Assembly (NCBI RefSeq): GCF_010093065.1
Contig: NZ_CP048113.1
Span: forward strand, 5,456,001 to 5,520,000
From: Chitinophaga agri
GTDB taxonomy: Bacteria; Bacteroidota; Bacteroidia; Chitinophagales; Chitinophagaceae
Length of the DNA: 64,000 bases
Direction: 5' to 3'
Made by a program: the position numbers and the translations under genes. Positions 43,693-52,733 of the stretch are shown here, in pieces (within the stretch, counting starts at the first letter, position 1; every line of letters begins with the position of its first letter). The notes under the pieces are model-generated. The model did no database searches, had not been told where the DNA came from, and was given only the letters and a program-made list of their open reading frames with translations.

Positions 43693-44397
43693 TTATTGCG
43701 GAGTGTTATTTTCCTGTTGTTTTCTTGGATTTCTTGTCAGTACGTCATCGATGATACCGTACTCTTTTGCTTCATCAGCAGTCATCCAATAGTCACGATC
43801 AGAATCTTTTTCCACTTTCTTCACTGGCTGACCGCAATGGCCGGCAATGATTTCGTTCAGCTCTCTTTTCAGCTTTACGAACTCACGGGCAGTGATTTCA
43901 ATGTCGGAAGTCTGACCTTCTGCACCACCATGAGGCTGGTGAATCATAACCCTGGCGTGTTTCAGCGCAGTTCTCTTACCTTTTGTACCAGCTACCAGCA
44001 GTACAGCGCCAAAAGAGGCAGCCATACCAGTACAGATAGTTGCCACATCAGGAGCGATGATCTGCATCGTGTCATATATACCTAAACCTGCATAAACGCT
44101 ACCACCTGGGCTGTTGATATACATCTGTATATCACGGGTACGGTCTGTAGATTCCAGGAACAGTAACTGAGCAGTAATGATATTTGCTACGTAATCATTT
44201 ACAGGGTCGCCCATGAAAATGATACGGTCCATCATCAAACGGGAAAACACGTCCATGATCGCCATGTTCATCGGGCGTTCCTCGATGATGTTTGGTGTCA
44301 GGGCATTGATCTGATGACGGGTATAGCTATCTACTACCAGGCTGCTGATCCCTCTATGCTGGATGGCATATTTCCTGAATTCGTTATTAATGTTCAT
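43693..44397 (-). CDS. clpP: ATP-dependent Clp protease proteolytic subunit ClpP
   Basis: A 234-residue serine protease. Catalytic S128 (GMAASFGAVLL), H153 (MIHQPHGG) and the aspartate of DRDYWM form the triad; the handle region contains EFVKLKRELNEI. It forms the tetradecameric chamber fed by ClpX. The N-terminal propeptide is longer than in E. coli. The ATG at 44397 is inside the 3' end of tig (11 bases before the end of its stop), so translation is coupled. The longer frame to 44427 is not needed. Confidence 0.96.
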   Translation of the reverse strand: MNINNEFRKYAIQHRGISSLVVDSYTRHQINALTPNIIEERPMNMAIMDVFSRLMMDRIIFMGDPVNDYVANIITAQLLFLESTDRTRDIQMYINSPGGSVYAGLGIYDTMQIIAPDVATICTGMAASFGAVLLVAGTKGKRTALKHARVMIHQPHGGAEGQTSDIEITAREFVKLKRELNEIIAGHCGQPVKKVEKDSDRDYWMTADEAKEYGIIDDVLTRNPRKQQENNTPQ

Positions 44398-45763
44398 GAT
44401 GGTGATGTTTATTAGGTAATTTAGCAAATTCTTCGGCTGTTACTTCCTCTTCCTTCACATTTACCTTTTGTTCTGCCCAATCAAACAATTTTTGGGTTAC
44501 CATTTCGCGGTAGGTTTGATCCACGAATTTCTCATCCTGCAGCAGGCGCTCCATATAGCTGTCCAGCCAGTCAGCACCATCGGTAGCGGCAGCACCACCA
44601 AAGTAGCCCATAACTTTCTGCTTAGCAGCTTCTTTTACCTCATCGAATGAAACGTCCAGCTGATTTTCGCGGATCAGTTTATCGCTGATAAGTGTCCAAC
44701 GTAACTGATGATCAAAACCTGGATATTCTTTGTCAGCTTCTTCAGCGGTTTTTGGTTTTTCACCGCCAGTCTGCAGCCAACGTTTCAGAAAATCCTTAGG
44801 CAGCTCAATAGGAGTCTCGTGAACCAGCACTTCGAACAGGTCGTTGTGCAGGCGGTTGCGACTTTCGGCATCCCAGGATTTTTCTATTTCTGATTGCAGT
44901 TTTTCGCGGAAGGCTGCTTCTGTCGTGATTTCTTCATTAGCAAACACTTCTTTGAAGAACTCTTCGTTCAGTTCTCTTTTTTCGATTAATTCTATTTTAT
45001 TGATAGTCAGCTTGTAGTATTTAGCAGAGATATCTTCGTGCAGACCCAGCACTTCGTGTTGGAACCATACTAATTTATCTGCATCAATAGCAGCTGAAGT
45101 CAGCACCACAATGCTGTCGTCTTTTTTCTTACCCTGCAGTTCTGCCTGGGTAGCAGCAGAGAAATTCTTTACCAGGAAAGAAACTTCTTTCTGCAGACCG
45201 CCTTCTACAGCGTTACCCTGCGCGTCTGTTTCAACAACATTCAGGCCGAGTACGTTATTTTCGGAAGAAATTGCCTCAACCTCAGCAGATTTGCCACCTC
45301 TTAACTGGAGGCGCTCAATCTCTTCGTTCAGCATTTCAGGAGTGGCTTTGATCTTGTAACGGGTCAGGGTTGTTTTGCCGCCTTCTAGTGGAGTTACATC
45401 GAAAGTTGGTTTGAGACCGATTTCGAAATCAAAGTTGTATTCGGATGGATTATTGTGATCGAAAGTTCTCGCTTCTTTGTCAAGAGTCAGAGGCTGGGCA
45501 AATATTTCCACCTTTTCGTTCTGGAGATATCCCATCAGCTCTTTTTCCACAGTTTTCAATACTTCATCCGCAAAAATAGCTGGACCATGCATCTTTTTCA
45601 CCATGCCTGCAGGCACCATGCCTTTACGGAATCCTGGTATATTGGCGGTTTTGCTGAGTTGCTTTACTGCTTTGTCAAAATTCGGAAGGTAATCTTCCTG
45701 GCTCACTTTCACAGTGATCTTATCATTCAATAAACCGATGTTTTCTCTGGTAACGGTTGCCAT
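44387..45763 (-). CDS. tig: Trigger factor (ribosome-associated chaperone)
   Basis: A 458-residue chaperone. N-terminal ribosome-binding domain with PGFRKGMVPAGMVKK near residues 43-57 (the equivalent of the GFRxGKVP signature), a degenerate PPIase-like middle (about 150-245) and the helical C-terminal cradle. It ends in HHHHEH, a natural histidine tail overlapping the clpP start. Bacteroidota trigger factors are divergent, so length and the signature carry the call. First gene of the tig-clpP unit; no TAnnTTTG box was found upstream. Confidence 0.93.
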   Translation of the reverse strand: MATVTRENIGLLNDKITVKVSQEDYLPNFDKAVKQLSKTANIPGFRKGMVPAGMVKKMHGPAIFADEVLKTVEKELMGYLQNEKVEIFAQPLTLDKEARTFDHNNPSEYNFDFEIGLKPTFDVTPLEGGKTTLTRYKIKATPEMLNEEIERLQLRGGKSAEVEAISSENNVLGLNVVETDAQGNAVEGGLQKEVSFLVKNFSAATQAELQGKKKDDSIVVLTSAAIDADKLVWFQHEVLGLHEDISAKYYKLTINKIELIEKRELNEEFFKEVFANEEITTEAAFREKLQSEIEKSWDAESRNRLHNDLFEVLVHETPIELPKDFLKRWLQTGGEKPKTAEEADKEYPGFDHQLRWTLISDKLIRENQLDVSFDEVKEAAKQKVMGYFGGAAATDGADWLDSYMERLLQDEKFVDQTYREMVTQKLFDWAEQKVNVKEEEVTAEEFAKLPNKHHHHEH

Positions 45764-45923
45764 AATAGTTTAAATGTTCTTGTATGAAGCAATAATAATT
45801 CCTTGTTTGTATTTTCTGCCATGAAGTCACAAAGGCACGAAGGAATGGCAGATGTGTGGGAGTTACTTGGTGACTAAGCGCCTTAATGGCAATTTTCAAA
45901 AGCCGGATGCCGAATGGCCTGAT

Positions 45924-45985
45924 AAAAAAAAACGCTTAATGCTGAGGCGTCTCTGCGTTAAGCGGTCAGCATCTTGCATTAAGCG
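45924..45985 (-). terminator. tRNA-Leu terminator with nested hairpins
   Basis: CGCTTAATGC and GCATTAAGCG (45933-45942, 45976-45985 on plus) frame a second pair, TGCTGA (45940-45945) and TCAGCA (45966-45971). On the minus strand the structure is followed by nine U (A9 at 45924-45932). A T-run also lies between it and the tRNA. Confidence 0.7.
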
Positions 45986-45995
45986 TCAAAAAAAG

Positions 45996-46077
45996 TGCGG
46001 GTGATAGGACTCGAACCTACATGCCGTGAAGCACCAGATCCTAAGTCTGGCGTGTCTACCAATTTCACCACACCCGC
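45996..46077 (-). tRNA. tRNA-Leu (anticodon UAG)
   Basis: An 82-nt class II tRNA with a long variable arm. Acceptor GCGGGTG pairs with CACCCGC; D arm GGTGAAATTGGTAGACACGCC region; anticodon stem CCAGA/TCTGG with loop CTTAGGA, anticodon TAG; T arm with GGTTCGAGTCC. Discriminator A; the 3' CCA is not encoded. It reads CUA and related leucine codons. A near-consensus -7 box (TACCTTCG at 46132-46139, minus) lies about 55 bases upstream. Confidence 0.93.
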
Positions 46078-46180
46078 AACAACTATTTATAAGAACTTCT
46101 CCTCCAGTTAGACATCCTGGAAAAAGGACTGCGAAGGTATATTTTTTTATTGATAAAAAAAATCAGACACGGCAGAAATT

Positions 46181-47098
46181 TTACCTTACCGTCAAACCCT
46201 TTACTGCAGGCCTTAAAATGCCGGCCAGCTGGTCGGAAAAGGTCCTGGTATACCGGTCGTCCGGGTCCATGGTTGGGTCCAGGATCGTGACGTGCATGCC
46301 CCGGAAGTAGCCAGAAGCTATCAGCGGTGCCAGCGTATCTTCCAGCTCCATATAAGATAAGCCCCCTTCTTCCGGACTGTCCACACAGGGCATAATGTTG
46401 TTATCCAGTATATCCACATCCAGGTGGATCCAGAAACCATCCAGTCCGGAATGCCCTATCATTGTCAGGAATTCAGTCGTGATCGTATGTATCCCTTTTT
46501 CCCTGATAGCTGGCAGGTCATGATAAGTAACCTGGCTGTCGGTAATAAGTTGAACATACGCCGGAGCCAGCTCCCGGTTGCCATAGGCGTAAATATGTTC
46601 CTCCTCTATATATGGACACAGTTCATGGATATCCGACAATTTAGGATGCCCATTACCTGATACTATTGCCAGCCCCATACCTGCGGCACCGGCTGTACCC
46701 GAATGTGCCGGCAGCATATAATCATGGTGCCCATCCATGGCAAACAATCCGTAGTGCCCACCCGTACACCGGAGTCCAAGGGCTGTTCCGATAAGAATAC
46801 TGCAATCACCCCCGATAACGATCGGGATAATATCTTTTTTTACGGCCTCACATACCTTTTCGGCCAGCAACTGGCTGTAGGAGTTAATGCCGTCAGCATT
46901 CCGGATCTGGCTTTCAGGGTCGATGTCCATTGTATATGGTGGAGCGGGAACGTTGATAACCTGGGAAATGCCAGTCTCTCTGGCGAAGCCGTGCCGGCGG
47001 AGGGCATCGGGTAAGAACTTGACGCCAGGTTCCACACCAGGACGTAACTCCTTTAAACCCAGGTTAGATGGGGCCTCAATGATCATAAAATGACGCAT
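46181..47098 (-). CDS. Arginase/agmatinase/formiminoglutamase-family hydrolase
   Basis: A 305-residue ureohydrolase-fold enzyme with the binuclear manganese motifs: GGDCSILIG (first His-equivalent position; GGDC here), DGHHDY, and LDVDILDNN with both aspartates. The arginase branch usually reads GGDHS at the first site; here the metal histidine is replaced by cysteine, so activity or metal set may differ. Arginase, agmatinase or formiminoglutamase activity cannot be told apart. Starts at 47098 or 47086 are both possible; the longer frame to 47167 lacks support. Confidence 0.82.
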   Translation of the reverse strand: MRHFMIIEAPSNLGLKELRPGVEPGVKFLPDALRRHGFARETGISQVINVPAPPYTMDIDPESQIRNADGINSYSQLLAEKVCEAVKKDIIPIVIGGDCSILIGTALGLRCTGGHYGLFAMDGHHDYMLPAHSGTAGAAGMGLAIVSGNGHPKLSDIHELCPYIEEEHIYAYGNRELAPAYVQLITDSQVTYHDLPAIREKGIHTITTEFLTMIGHSGLDGFWIHLDVDILDNNIMPCVDSPEEGGLSYMELEDTLAPLIASGYFRGMHVTILDPTMDPDDRYTRTFSDQLAGILRPAVKGLTVR

Positions 47099-47187
47099 CA
47101 GTACACGATTTTTGTGTCTGTTAAAGGTGACAAAGGTCGTGTACCGAAGATAGGCGCTTTCATGCAAACCTCATTGCAGTGGTGGTA

Positions 47188-48387
47188 TCAAATTTTTTGC
47201 ATGGCTACTTCCAGACTGCGGGCTGCCTTTGCCTTGTTTTTGAAGAAGAGTAGAATATTGAGAGTGATCACTATACTACAACCTGCGCAAACAGCCGGCC
47301 AATGACCGACATTCCACAGGAACAGGCCCAAAGCAGAGCCGGTGGCGCCACCTATAAAAGTGGAGGTCATAAACACAGTATTGAAACGGTTCCTTGCCTC
47401 TGGTAGTATAGAATATATAATGGTCTGATTAGTGACCTGTACCGCCTGATGACCGACATCCAGGATGATAATACCTGCCAGCAGGAGGAATATACCACTG
47501 CCCGTGAAATAAAAGGCGATAAAGCTGAGCAGCTCACATACCAGTCCTATAATAATATTGTTCTTTGGGTCGCGGCCGTCACTGATCTTTCCTACCAGCG
47601 GGGCTGCCAGGGCACCTGCTGCTCCTGCCAGTCCGAACAGTCCGATCTCAAAGCTTTTGTAACCGAAAGGTGCTGCGGACAGGAATAATACCATTGTTAC
47701 CCAGAACGCGCTGAGCACGGCAAAGGAGAGTGCATTGGTCAGAGCAGCCCGTCTTAGCAGCGGCTGGGTCATTGCATAACCCGCGACTGATTTCATGAGC
47801 TGCCCGTAGTTTCCAGTAAAAGACGGCTTGCTTACCGGAAAGCGGAATCGCATTAATATCAACAATACCGCACATATCGCGGCAGCAATATAATACATGG
47901 CCCGCCAGCCGTAAAACGATCCGATCGTTCCCGCCAGGCTGCGGGAAGCCAGTATTCCGACAAGCAGGCCAGCCATGATCGTGCCAATGATACTGCCTCG
48001 TTTATGGTCGGCTGACAGAGTGGCTGCCAGTGGCAGGATTAATTGTGGTATTATGCTGCAGACGCCGATCAATACGCTGGCTACCTGTAACACGATGAAG
48101 TTTGGTGCGGTGGCAGCCATTAATAAAGCCACGATGGCAGCGCCCGTTCCAAACAATATTTGTTTACGACGCTCAAGAATATCTCCAAGGGGTACCAGCA
48201 GCAATAGACCTAATGCGTAACCGATCTGTGTCAGATAGGTGATCCTTCCTGCAATACTTTCATGCAATCCCCATTCTTTTGACACTAATACGATAAGTGG
48301 CTGGCAATAGTAAATGTTGGCAACGATCAATCCTGCACAGGCGGCCATGAATGCCGTGTCTCCCTTTCCTAAATGTTTTTGTTCCAT
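47188..48387 (-). CDS. MFS transporter, probable drug or sugar exporter
   Basis: A 399-residue major facilitator with about 12 helices, starting DTAFMAACAGLIVANIYYCQP. The cytoplasmic loop after helix 2 has the MFS motif form GDILERRK, and the middle loop is KISDGRDPK. The group includes YnfM/AraJ-type exporters; the substrate is unknown. -7 box at 48411-48418. It lies just downstream of the M20 gene in the same direction and upstream of the arginase-family gene. Confidence 0.83.
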   Translation of the reverse strand: MEQKHLGKGDTAFMAACAGLIVANIYYCQPLIVLVSKEWGLHESIAGRITYLTQIGYALGLLLLVPLGDILERRKQILFGTGAAIVALLMAATAPNFIVLQVASVLIGVCSIIPQLILPLAATLSADHKRGSIIGTIMAGLLVGILASRSLAGTIGSFYGWRAMYYIAAAICAVLLILMRFRFPVSKPSFTGNYGQLMKSVAGYAMTQPLLRRAALTNALSFAVLSAFWVTMVLFLSAAPFGYKSFEIGLFGLAGAAGALAAPLVGKISDGRDPKNNIIIGLVCELLSFIAFYFTGSGIFLLLAGIIILDVGHQAVQVTNQTIIYSILPEARNRFNTVFMTSTFIGGATGSALGLFLWNVGHWPAVCAGCSIVITLNILLFFKNKAKAARSLEVAMQKI

Positions 48388-48410
48388 TCCCCTTAATTCT
48401 GATAAAGGCG

Positions 48411-48418
48411 CAAAGCTA
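48411..48418 (-). promoter_or_regulatory. -7 element of the MFS exporter gene
   Basis: TAGCTTTG on the minus strand, exact TAnnTTTG, 23 bases before the ATG (leader about 18 nt). It lies in the 37-base gap after the M20 gene. Confidence 0.5.
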
Positions 48419-48424
48419 CGACAA

Positions 48425-49594
48425 TTACCTTAAGCGCTCCAGGAGTTCAACAGCTCCACGGGCCAGGAAGGATGCTCCAAAAGGAATACAGGCCTCATTA
48501 AAGATCACCTTGGGATGATGCAGATAATAACCAGGAGAGGACGGATCCTGAGCGCCCAGCAGGTAAAACATGGAGGGTACTTTACGGGAATAATAGCAGA
48601 AATCCTCACCGGCCAGCAGTGGTACTTTTTCCAGTACGTTTTGTTCTGTAAAAACCCCGGTCAGACTACCCTGCAGATGCTGATGTATCTCCTTATTATT
48701 GAGTACGCTTGGTATAGTAAAATACAGATCGAAGATGATCTCTGTCTGATGGATTATCTGCAAACCATCCATGATTTTCTGTAAATGAGCGACGACCCCT
48801 TCATAAATGCCCAGGTCCAGTGCCCGGATAGTGCCCTCCAATACTACTTTATCGGCAATCACGTTAGGAGCCACTCCGCCATTGATCTTTGTAAATGACA
48901 GCACGGCGGTCTCCATCGGTGGCGTATGCCTGGAAACAATGGCCTGAGCGGACTGCACCAGTTGTGATGCAATCAGTACTGCATCTATGCCCAGCTGCGG
49001 TGATGCCCCTGCATGAGCTGCCTTTCCCCTTACTTCAATTGTAAAGAAGCCAGTGCATGCCAGGGCCGGGCCCAGTGCATAGGAGATCTGTCCTACAGGA
49101 AGTGATGGGTCTACGTGCAAGCCCAGGGCTGCCTGTACATCATCCAGATGCCCCGCTTCAACAAACTTCCGGGCGCCGCTTTTCTTTTCCGGGTCATTGG
49201 CCGGACCTTCTTCTGATGGCTGAAAGAGGAATTTTACAGTTCCACGGAAATCAGTCTCTTTTAATAATGCAGCCGCGCCTACGAGTATAGTAGTGTGAAT
49301 ATCATGGCCACAGGCATGCATTTTCCCATTTACGGTGGAAGAGAATGGAAGGCCGGTTTCTTCCTGCATGGGCAATGCGTCCATATCTGCACGAAGGGCT
49401 ACACATGGTCCCTCACCCCGTCTCAGTGTGGCAATAACGCCAGTACCCGCAATATTTGATATGTAATCTATTCCCAGCCGGTCCAGTTCATGTTTCACAA
49501 GGCGGGATGTATTTTGTTCTTCGTACCCTAGTTCAGGTGTAGCGTGAATTTCTCTCCTGATCTTAATAAGCCTGTCCGTTAGTTGTGCGTCCAT
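48425..49594 (-). CDS. M20-family amidohydrolase (peptidase M20D type)
   Basis: A 389-residue metal-dependent amidohydrolase. Metal-site segments: MHACGHDIHTT, PSEEGP and a late HHPK histidine; the first metal cysteine (C in HACGHD) marks the M20D branch that includes N-acyl amino acid and indole-3-acetyl-amino acid hydrolases. The dimerisation domain sits in the middle (GKAAHAGASPQLG). The ATG at 49594 is chosen; the longer frame to 49651 would overlap the AraC gene by 40 bases. With the adjacent MFS gene it may form a small amino-acid-conjugate degradation and export unit, by inference. Confidence 0.85.
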   Translation of the reverse strand: MDAQLTDRLIKIRREIHATPELGYEEQNTSRLVKHELDRLGIDYISNIAGTGVIATLRRGEGPCVALRADMDALPMQEETGLPFSSTVNGKMHACGHDIHTTILVGAAALLKETDFRGTVKFLFQPSEEGPANDPEKKSGARKFVEAGHLDDVQAALGLHVDPSLPVGQISYALGPALACTGFFTIEVRGKAAHAGASPQLGIDAVLIASQLVQSAQAIVSRHTPPMETAVLSFTKINGGVAPNVIADKVVLEGTIRALDLGIYEGVVAHLQKIMDGLQIIHQTEIIFDLYFTIPSVLNNKEIHQHLQGSLTGVFTEQNVLEKVPLLAGEDFCYYSRKVPSMFYLLGAQDPSSPGYYLHHPKVIFNEACIPFGASFLARGAVELLERLR

Positions 49595-49611
49595 CGATAC
49601 AGCATTTTCCG

Positions 49612-50616
49612 TCAAGTTAAGCGGTTTTTCCGATATTCTCTGGGAGAACAACGGTAGCGCTTGCGGAATACGGCTGTGAAATAGTTGGCGCCGCGGTAGC
49701 CGGTGCTGTAGCTGATTTCTTTAATACTTAGCGTCGTCTGGGAAAGTAAGATAGCTGCTTTTTTGAGCCGGAGATGTTCTATATATCCTCTGGGCGATAC
49801 ACTGAGCAATTCCTTGAACGCCCTCTCAAAACCGTTGATGTGCATTCCGGCCTGTTTACTTAATTCCGAGATGCTGAGCGGCAGGTGGTAATTCTCCTGG
49901 ATGTACTGGCAGATCAGTCTGAGTTTTTGTGCCTGCTCTCCATTTTGCAGATATTTAGGTGTGAATGCGCTAAAGTAGAGCGTCAGCAGGTCCTGGATCC
50001 TTGCGTCAATAAAGGGCTTCATGTCGGTGGCTGTTTCGGGGGACTGCCGCATTTCAAGTAGTACTTTCATATCGTTGGCATCCATACGCGTCGCTGGTAA
50101 TAAAGCAGCTCTACGCGCCTGCCGTTGATGCTGTTGATAGATCTCTTCAAACGAAGGATGATGCGCAATGAAATTCCGGAAGAAAGCAGGAGAAAATGAG
50201 ATACATATCATTTCGTAATAACCGGGCCGCAGGTCCGCAGTATTCTGAGAATTGGAAGGAATGTAATAGATACCAAATTCTTTTTCGATCAGCATCAGTT
50301 TTCCTTTTCCCTGCAAGCGGCAGGATATATTACCCTGCAGGATACAATACATCGCCAGCATGGGTTGTGTGACGGTAGGCCGCAATCTTACCTTTTCCTT
50401 TACAAAGCAATGCTGCCAGCTGATCACCCAGTCAGGGTCTTTGACGTCTTGTGTGATGTAACTGCCAAAAGGGCCTTCTGCATAGGTAGTTTCCGTGGCC
50501 TGTGCGATCCGGTATTGCTGATATCTTTCCGGTAGGCTGTCCGACGTCCGGACATGTGACTGTATTTTTTCAGGCATCCCAAAGTGCAGCGCGGGGGGAT
50601 ATAAGCTGGATGTCAT
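49612..50616 (-). CDS. AraC-family transcriptional regulator
   Basis: A 334-residue regulator. The N-terminal 230 residues carry a cupin-like sensing part (YYIPSNSQNTADLRPGYYEM); the C-terminal AraC domain has the two helix-turn-helix units (LSISELSKQAGMHINGFERAF and LSIKEISYSTGYRGANYFTAVF) and ends SPREYRKNRLT. It lies immediately upstream of the M20 gene in the same direction and may control the M20/MFS unit. The -7 box at 50677-50684 overlaps an in-frame upstream ATG (50679), so the ATG at 50616 is the start. Confidence 0.88.
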   Translation of the reverse strand: MTSSLYPPALHFGMPEKIQSHVRTSDSLPERYQQYRIAQATETTYAEGPFGSYITQDVKDPDWVISWQHCFVKEKVRLRPTVTQPMLAMYCILQGNISCRLQGKGKLMLIEKEFGIYYIPSNSQNTADLRPGYYEMICISFSPAFFRNFIAHHPSFEEIYQQHQRQARRAALLPATRMDANDMKVLLEMRQSPETATDMKPFIDARIQDLLTLYFSAFTPKYLQNGEQAQKLRLICQYIQENYHLPLSISELSKQAGMHINGFERAFKELLSVSPRGYIEHLRLKKAAILLSQTTLSIKEISYSTGYRGANYFTAVFRKRYRCSPREYRKNRLT

Positions 50617-50676
50617 GTTCAGGCATTTAACCGGTGAGTGTGAATAATTCTGGTTGCATAAAATCTGGTTACTACC

Positions 50677-50684
50677 CAAATTTA
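50677..50684 (-). promoter_or_regulatory. -7 element of the AraC-M20 unit
   Basis: TAAATTTG on the minus strand, exact TAnnTTTG. Predicted leader about 55 nt to the ATG at 50616. Confidence 0.5.
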
Positions 50685-50724
50685 TACTCCGGTACTGCGA
50701 TGATACTTCAGATGAAACCCGCTG

Positions 50725-51891
50725 CTAAATATACTTCAGCCACCACTGAACATGTGTTTTCCGGTATTGATGGAACCATTTACACGGCTTATATAATACA
50801 GCAACAACAGTGATCCATATCAGGTAGACCACCGGTAATGAATAACCGAAATCTGCGGGTCGAAATAAAAACGGAATATTAGGATCTACAATTTCGTTTG
50901 CTGTATAACCACTCAGGAAAAATGCAATCACCAATAAGAAGTGCAAAAGATAGAAATGCAGCACATAATAAAAGAAAGGTACACTACCATACATGCTGAC
51001 AACATCTTTCCACTTTCCTTTTGCGTGTTCCAGCACTGCCAGTAATAACAGCGCCGGACCAAGTGTCATGCAAAGGAAGTCCAGTGATGGCGGATATTTG
51101 CTTACATCTATGAACTCCAGAAAGGTATTGAAGCCGCTTTGCTTTGCCTCCCATGGTGTAGGGTTGCCATACCGGTTAATAGTTCTGAGAATGATAAATA
51201 ACAACGTTGCCGCGCTACCAGTCATCAGCAGAAAACGACGGCGTGTAGCGGCAGTAATGTCTTTTCTGAAAAAGTATCCGGCACAATATCCTAACAACAT
51301 AGCGCCTGTCCATGGGAAGATCGCGTAGAAAGCAAAGATGAAACGATTATTGCCAATAGGGATAACAGTGCCGAAAGAAGTGAACAGTATTTTCCAGATA
51401 TGACCTGGCAGATTGAAATAATCAAGAATATTGTGTCCAAAGAATAAGATAAGTCCGGCAATGAGTATTGCTTTGAACGAGACCTTCATTAATAATCCCA
51501 GCACGATCATGCTACAACCTATTGCCCAGATCACCTGTAGGATCAAGACATTGTATTGCGGGTTGAATGTAAGTCCTAGTGTGACAATGACCAGTTCCGC
51601 AATAATCAGCCAAAGCCCTCTTTTCAACAGGAAATCACTCGCGGCAGCCGGTGTCTTCTTTTGCGCAGCGAGATAGGCCGACATTCCTGACAGAAATACA
51701 AATATTGGTGCACAGTAATGCGTGACCCAGCGTGTAAAGAATAACCACGGGGTTGTTGTGTCTGTATCAAGCGGGTCTGCGGTCATTGCCGTATCGTGAA
51801 AGAAGTCACGTGTATGGTCAAGTGCCATAATGATCATAACAATACCACGCAGAATATCTATAGACGCAATACGGGAATTGGCGGGCTGCAT
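50725..51891 (-). CDS. DUF1624 / heparan-alpha-glucosaminide N-acetyltransferase-like membrane protein
   Basis: A 388-residue polytopic membrane protein with about ten helices. The start RIASIDILRGIVMIIMALDHTRDFF and FLSGMSAYLA are the DUF1624 pattern, which relates to the transmembrane acyltransferase (YeiB/HGSNAT) group. A transported acyl group onto sugars or another substrate is possible, but bacterial function is unproved. The histidine in ALDHTRD is the conserved candidate catalytic residue. Divergent from the NTF2-like gene. Confidence 0.85.
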   Translation of the reverse strand: MQPANSRIASIDILRGIVMIIMALDHTRDFFHDTAMTADPLDTDTTTPWLFFTRWVTHYCAPIFVFLSGMSAYLAAQKKTPAAASDFLLKRGLWLIIAELVIVTLGLTFNPQYNVLILQVIWAIGCSMIVLGLLMKVSFKAILIAGLILFFGHNILDYFNLPGHIWKILFTSFGTVIPIGNNRFIFAFYAIFPWTGAMLLGYCAGYFFRKDITAATRRRFLLMTGSAATLLFIILRTINRYGNPTPWEAKQSGFNTFLEFIDVSKYPPSLDFLCMTLGPALLLLAVLEHAKGKWKDVVSMYGSVPFFYYVLHFYLLHFLLVIAFFLSGYTANEIVDPNIPFLFRPADFGYSLPVVYLIWITVVAVLYKPCKWFHQYRKTHVQWWLKYI

Positions 51892-52011
51892 ATGTTGTGT
51901 GATTTACCGGGGTGGTGGATACTGTTGTGAATATAATGATGTTTTGCGCAGCAGGCAATACTTTCCTGAAATTGACTTAATTTAGGGTACACTCCAAAAT
52001 CCATGATTGTT

Positions 52012-52371
52012 ATGACTACACAAGAAATTGCTAACCGCCTTGTAACCCTTTGTAAAACAGGTGAATTTGCTACAGCCCAGAAAGAATTGTATGCAGCCGA
52101 TGCAATCAGTATCGAACCATATGCAACACCTGCATTTGAGAAGGAAACAAAAGGACTGGACAAGATACAGGAGAAGATTGCAAAGTTTGATGGCATGACG
52201 GAAACTGTTCATAATATTTCTGTTTCTTATCCGATAGTAGCAGGTAATTCGTTTGTCATTTTATTAAAAATGGATATTACAATGAAAGGCCAGGAAAGGA
52301 CAGAGATAGAAGAATTGTGTGTATATGAAGTAAAAGAGGGGAAGATCGTTTCCGAGCAGTTCTTTATGTGA
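52012..52371 (+). CDS. NTF2/SnoaL-like small protein
   Basis: A 119-residue alpha+beta protein (start ATG 52012; an ATG at 52003 is also in frame). The fold pattern is NTF2-like: N-terminal helix (EIANRLVTLCKTGEF), YAADAISIEP, the helix AKFDGMTETVHN, and strands ending ELCVYEVKEGKIVSEQFFM. NTF2-like proteins are enzymes or ligand binders of many types; no catalytic residue is clear. It is followed by a broken AraC gene. Confidence 0.75.
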   Translation: MTTQEIANRLVTLCKTGEFATAQKELYAADAISIEPYATPAFEKETKGLDKIQEKIAKFDGMTETVHNISVSYPIVAGNSFVILLKMDITMKGQERTEIEELCVYEVKEGKIVSEQFFM

Positions 52372-52384
52372 TAAGATGTGTTAA

Positions 52385-52633
52385 CTTTTCGGGAGCGCAT
52401 CATCAGCGGACAATGTAAAGAACACGAAACAGGATATTAACGATAGCTTTCTACATGAAGATAGCATCGGACTGGAAATTATCACCGCCAAAAGTTGCTT
52501 GTCTTTTACAGTAATGACCGTAAAAGCAATTGGCTTCGAACTAAGATTCTCTCAAACAACTCACTTCATGAAATACTTTACTGAACATGCCGGTGTAAGA
52601 CCGGCTACTCTCCGCCAGCAGTCATCCGTATAG
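52385..52633 (+). pseudogene. Remnant of an AraC-family regulator (C-terminal part only)
   Basis: An 82-codon open frame without a plausible start (it opens after a TAA at 52382) ends in a typical AraC C-terminus: SCLSFTVMTVKAIGFELRF, then QTTHFMKYFTEHAGVRPATLRQ. This is the second helix-turn-helix and the closing helix; the first helix-turn-helix and the whole sensing domain are missing. The leading part (52385-52480) is unrelated in look. It is probably decayed rather than functional. Confidence 0.65.
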
Positions 52634-52695
52634 GATGCTGATGACTAGTCTGGAGGCTGCTCCCGAAGGTACAGCTGCTGCGGAAAAATATTAAT

Positions 52696-52733
52696 AATAA
52701 AGAAGGGCCGTTGTCACACGGCCCTTCTTTATT
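52696..52733. terminator. Bidirectional terminator beside the DUF4240 gene
   Basis: Sixteen-base perfect arms AATAAAGAAGGGCCGT and its complement (52718-52733) with a six-base loop. It directly abuts the stop of the minus-strand DUF4240 gene and also follows the AraC remnant. Confidence 0.85.
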
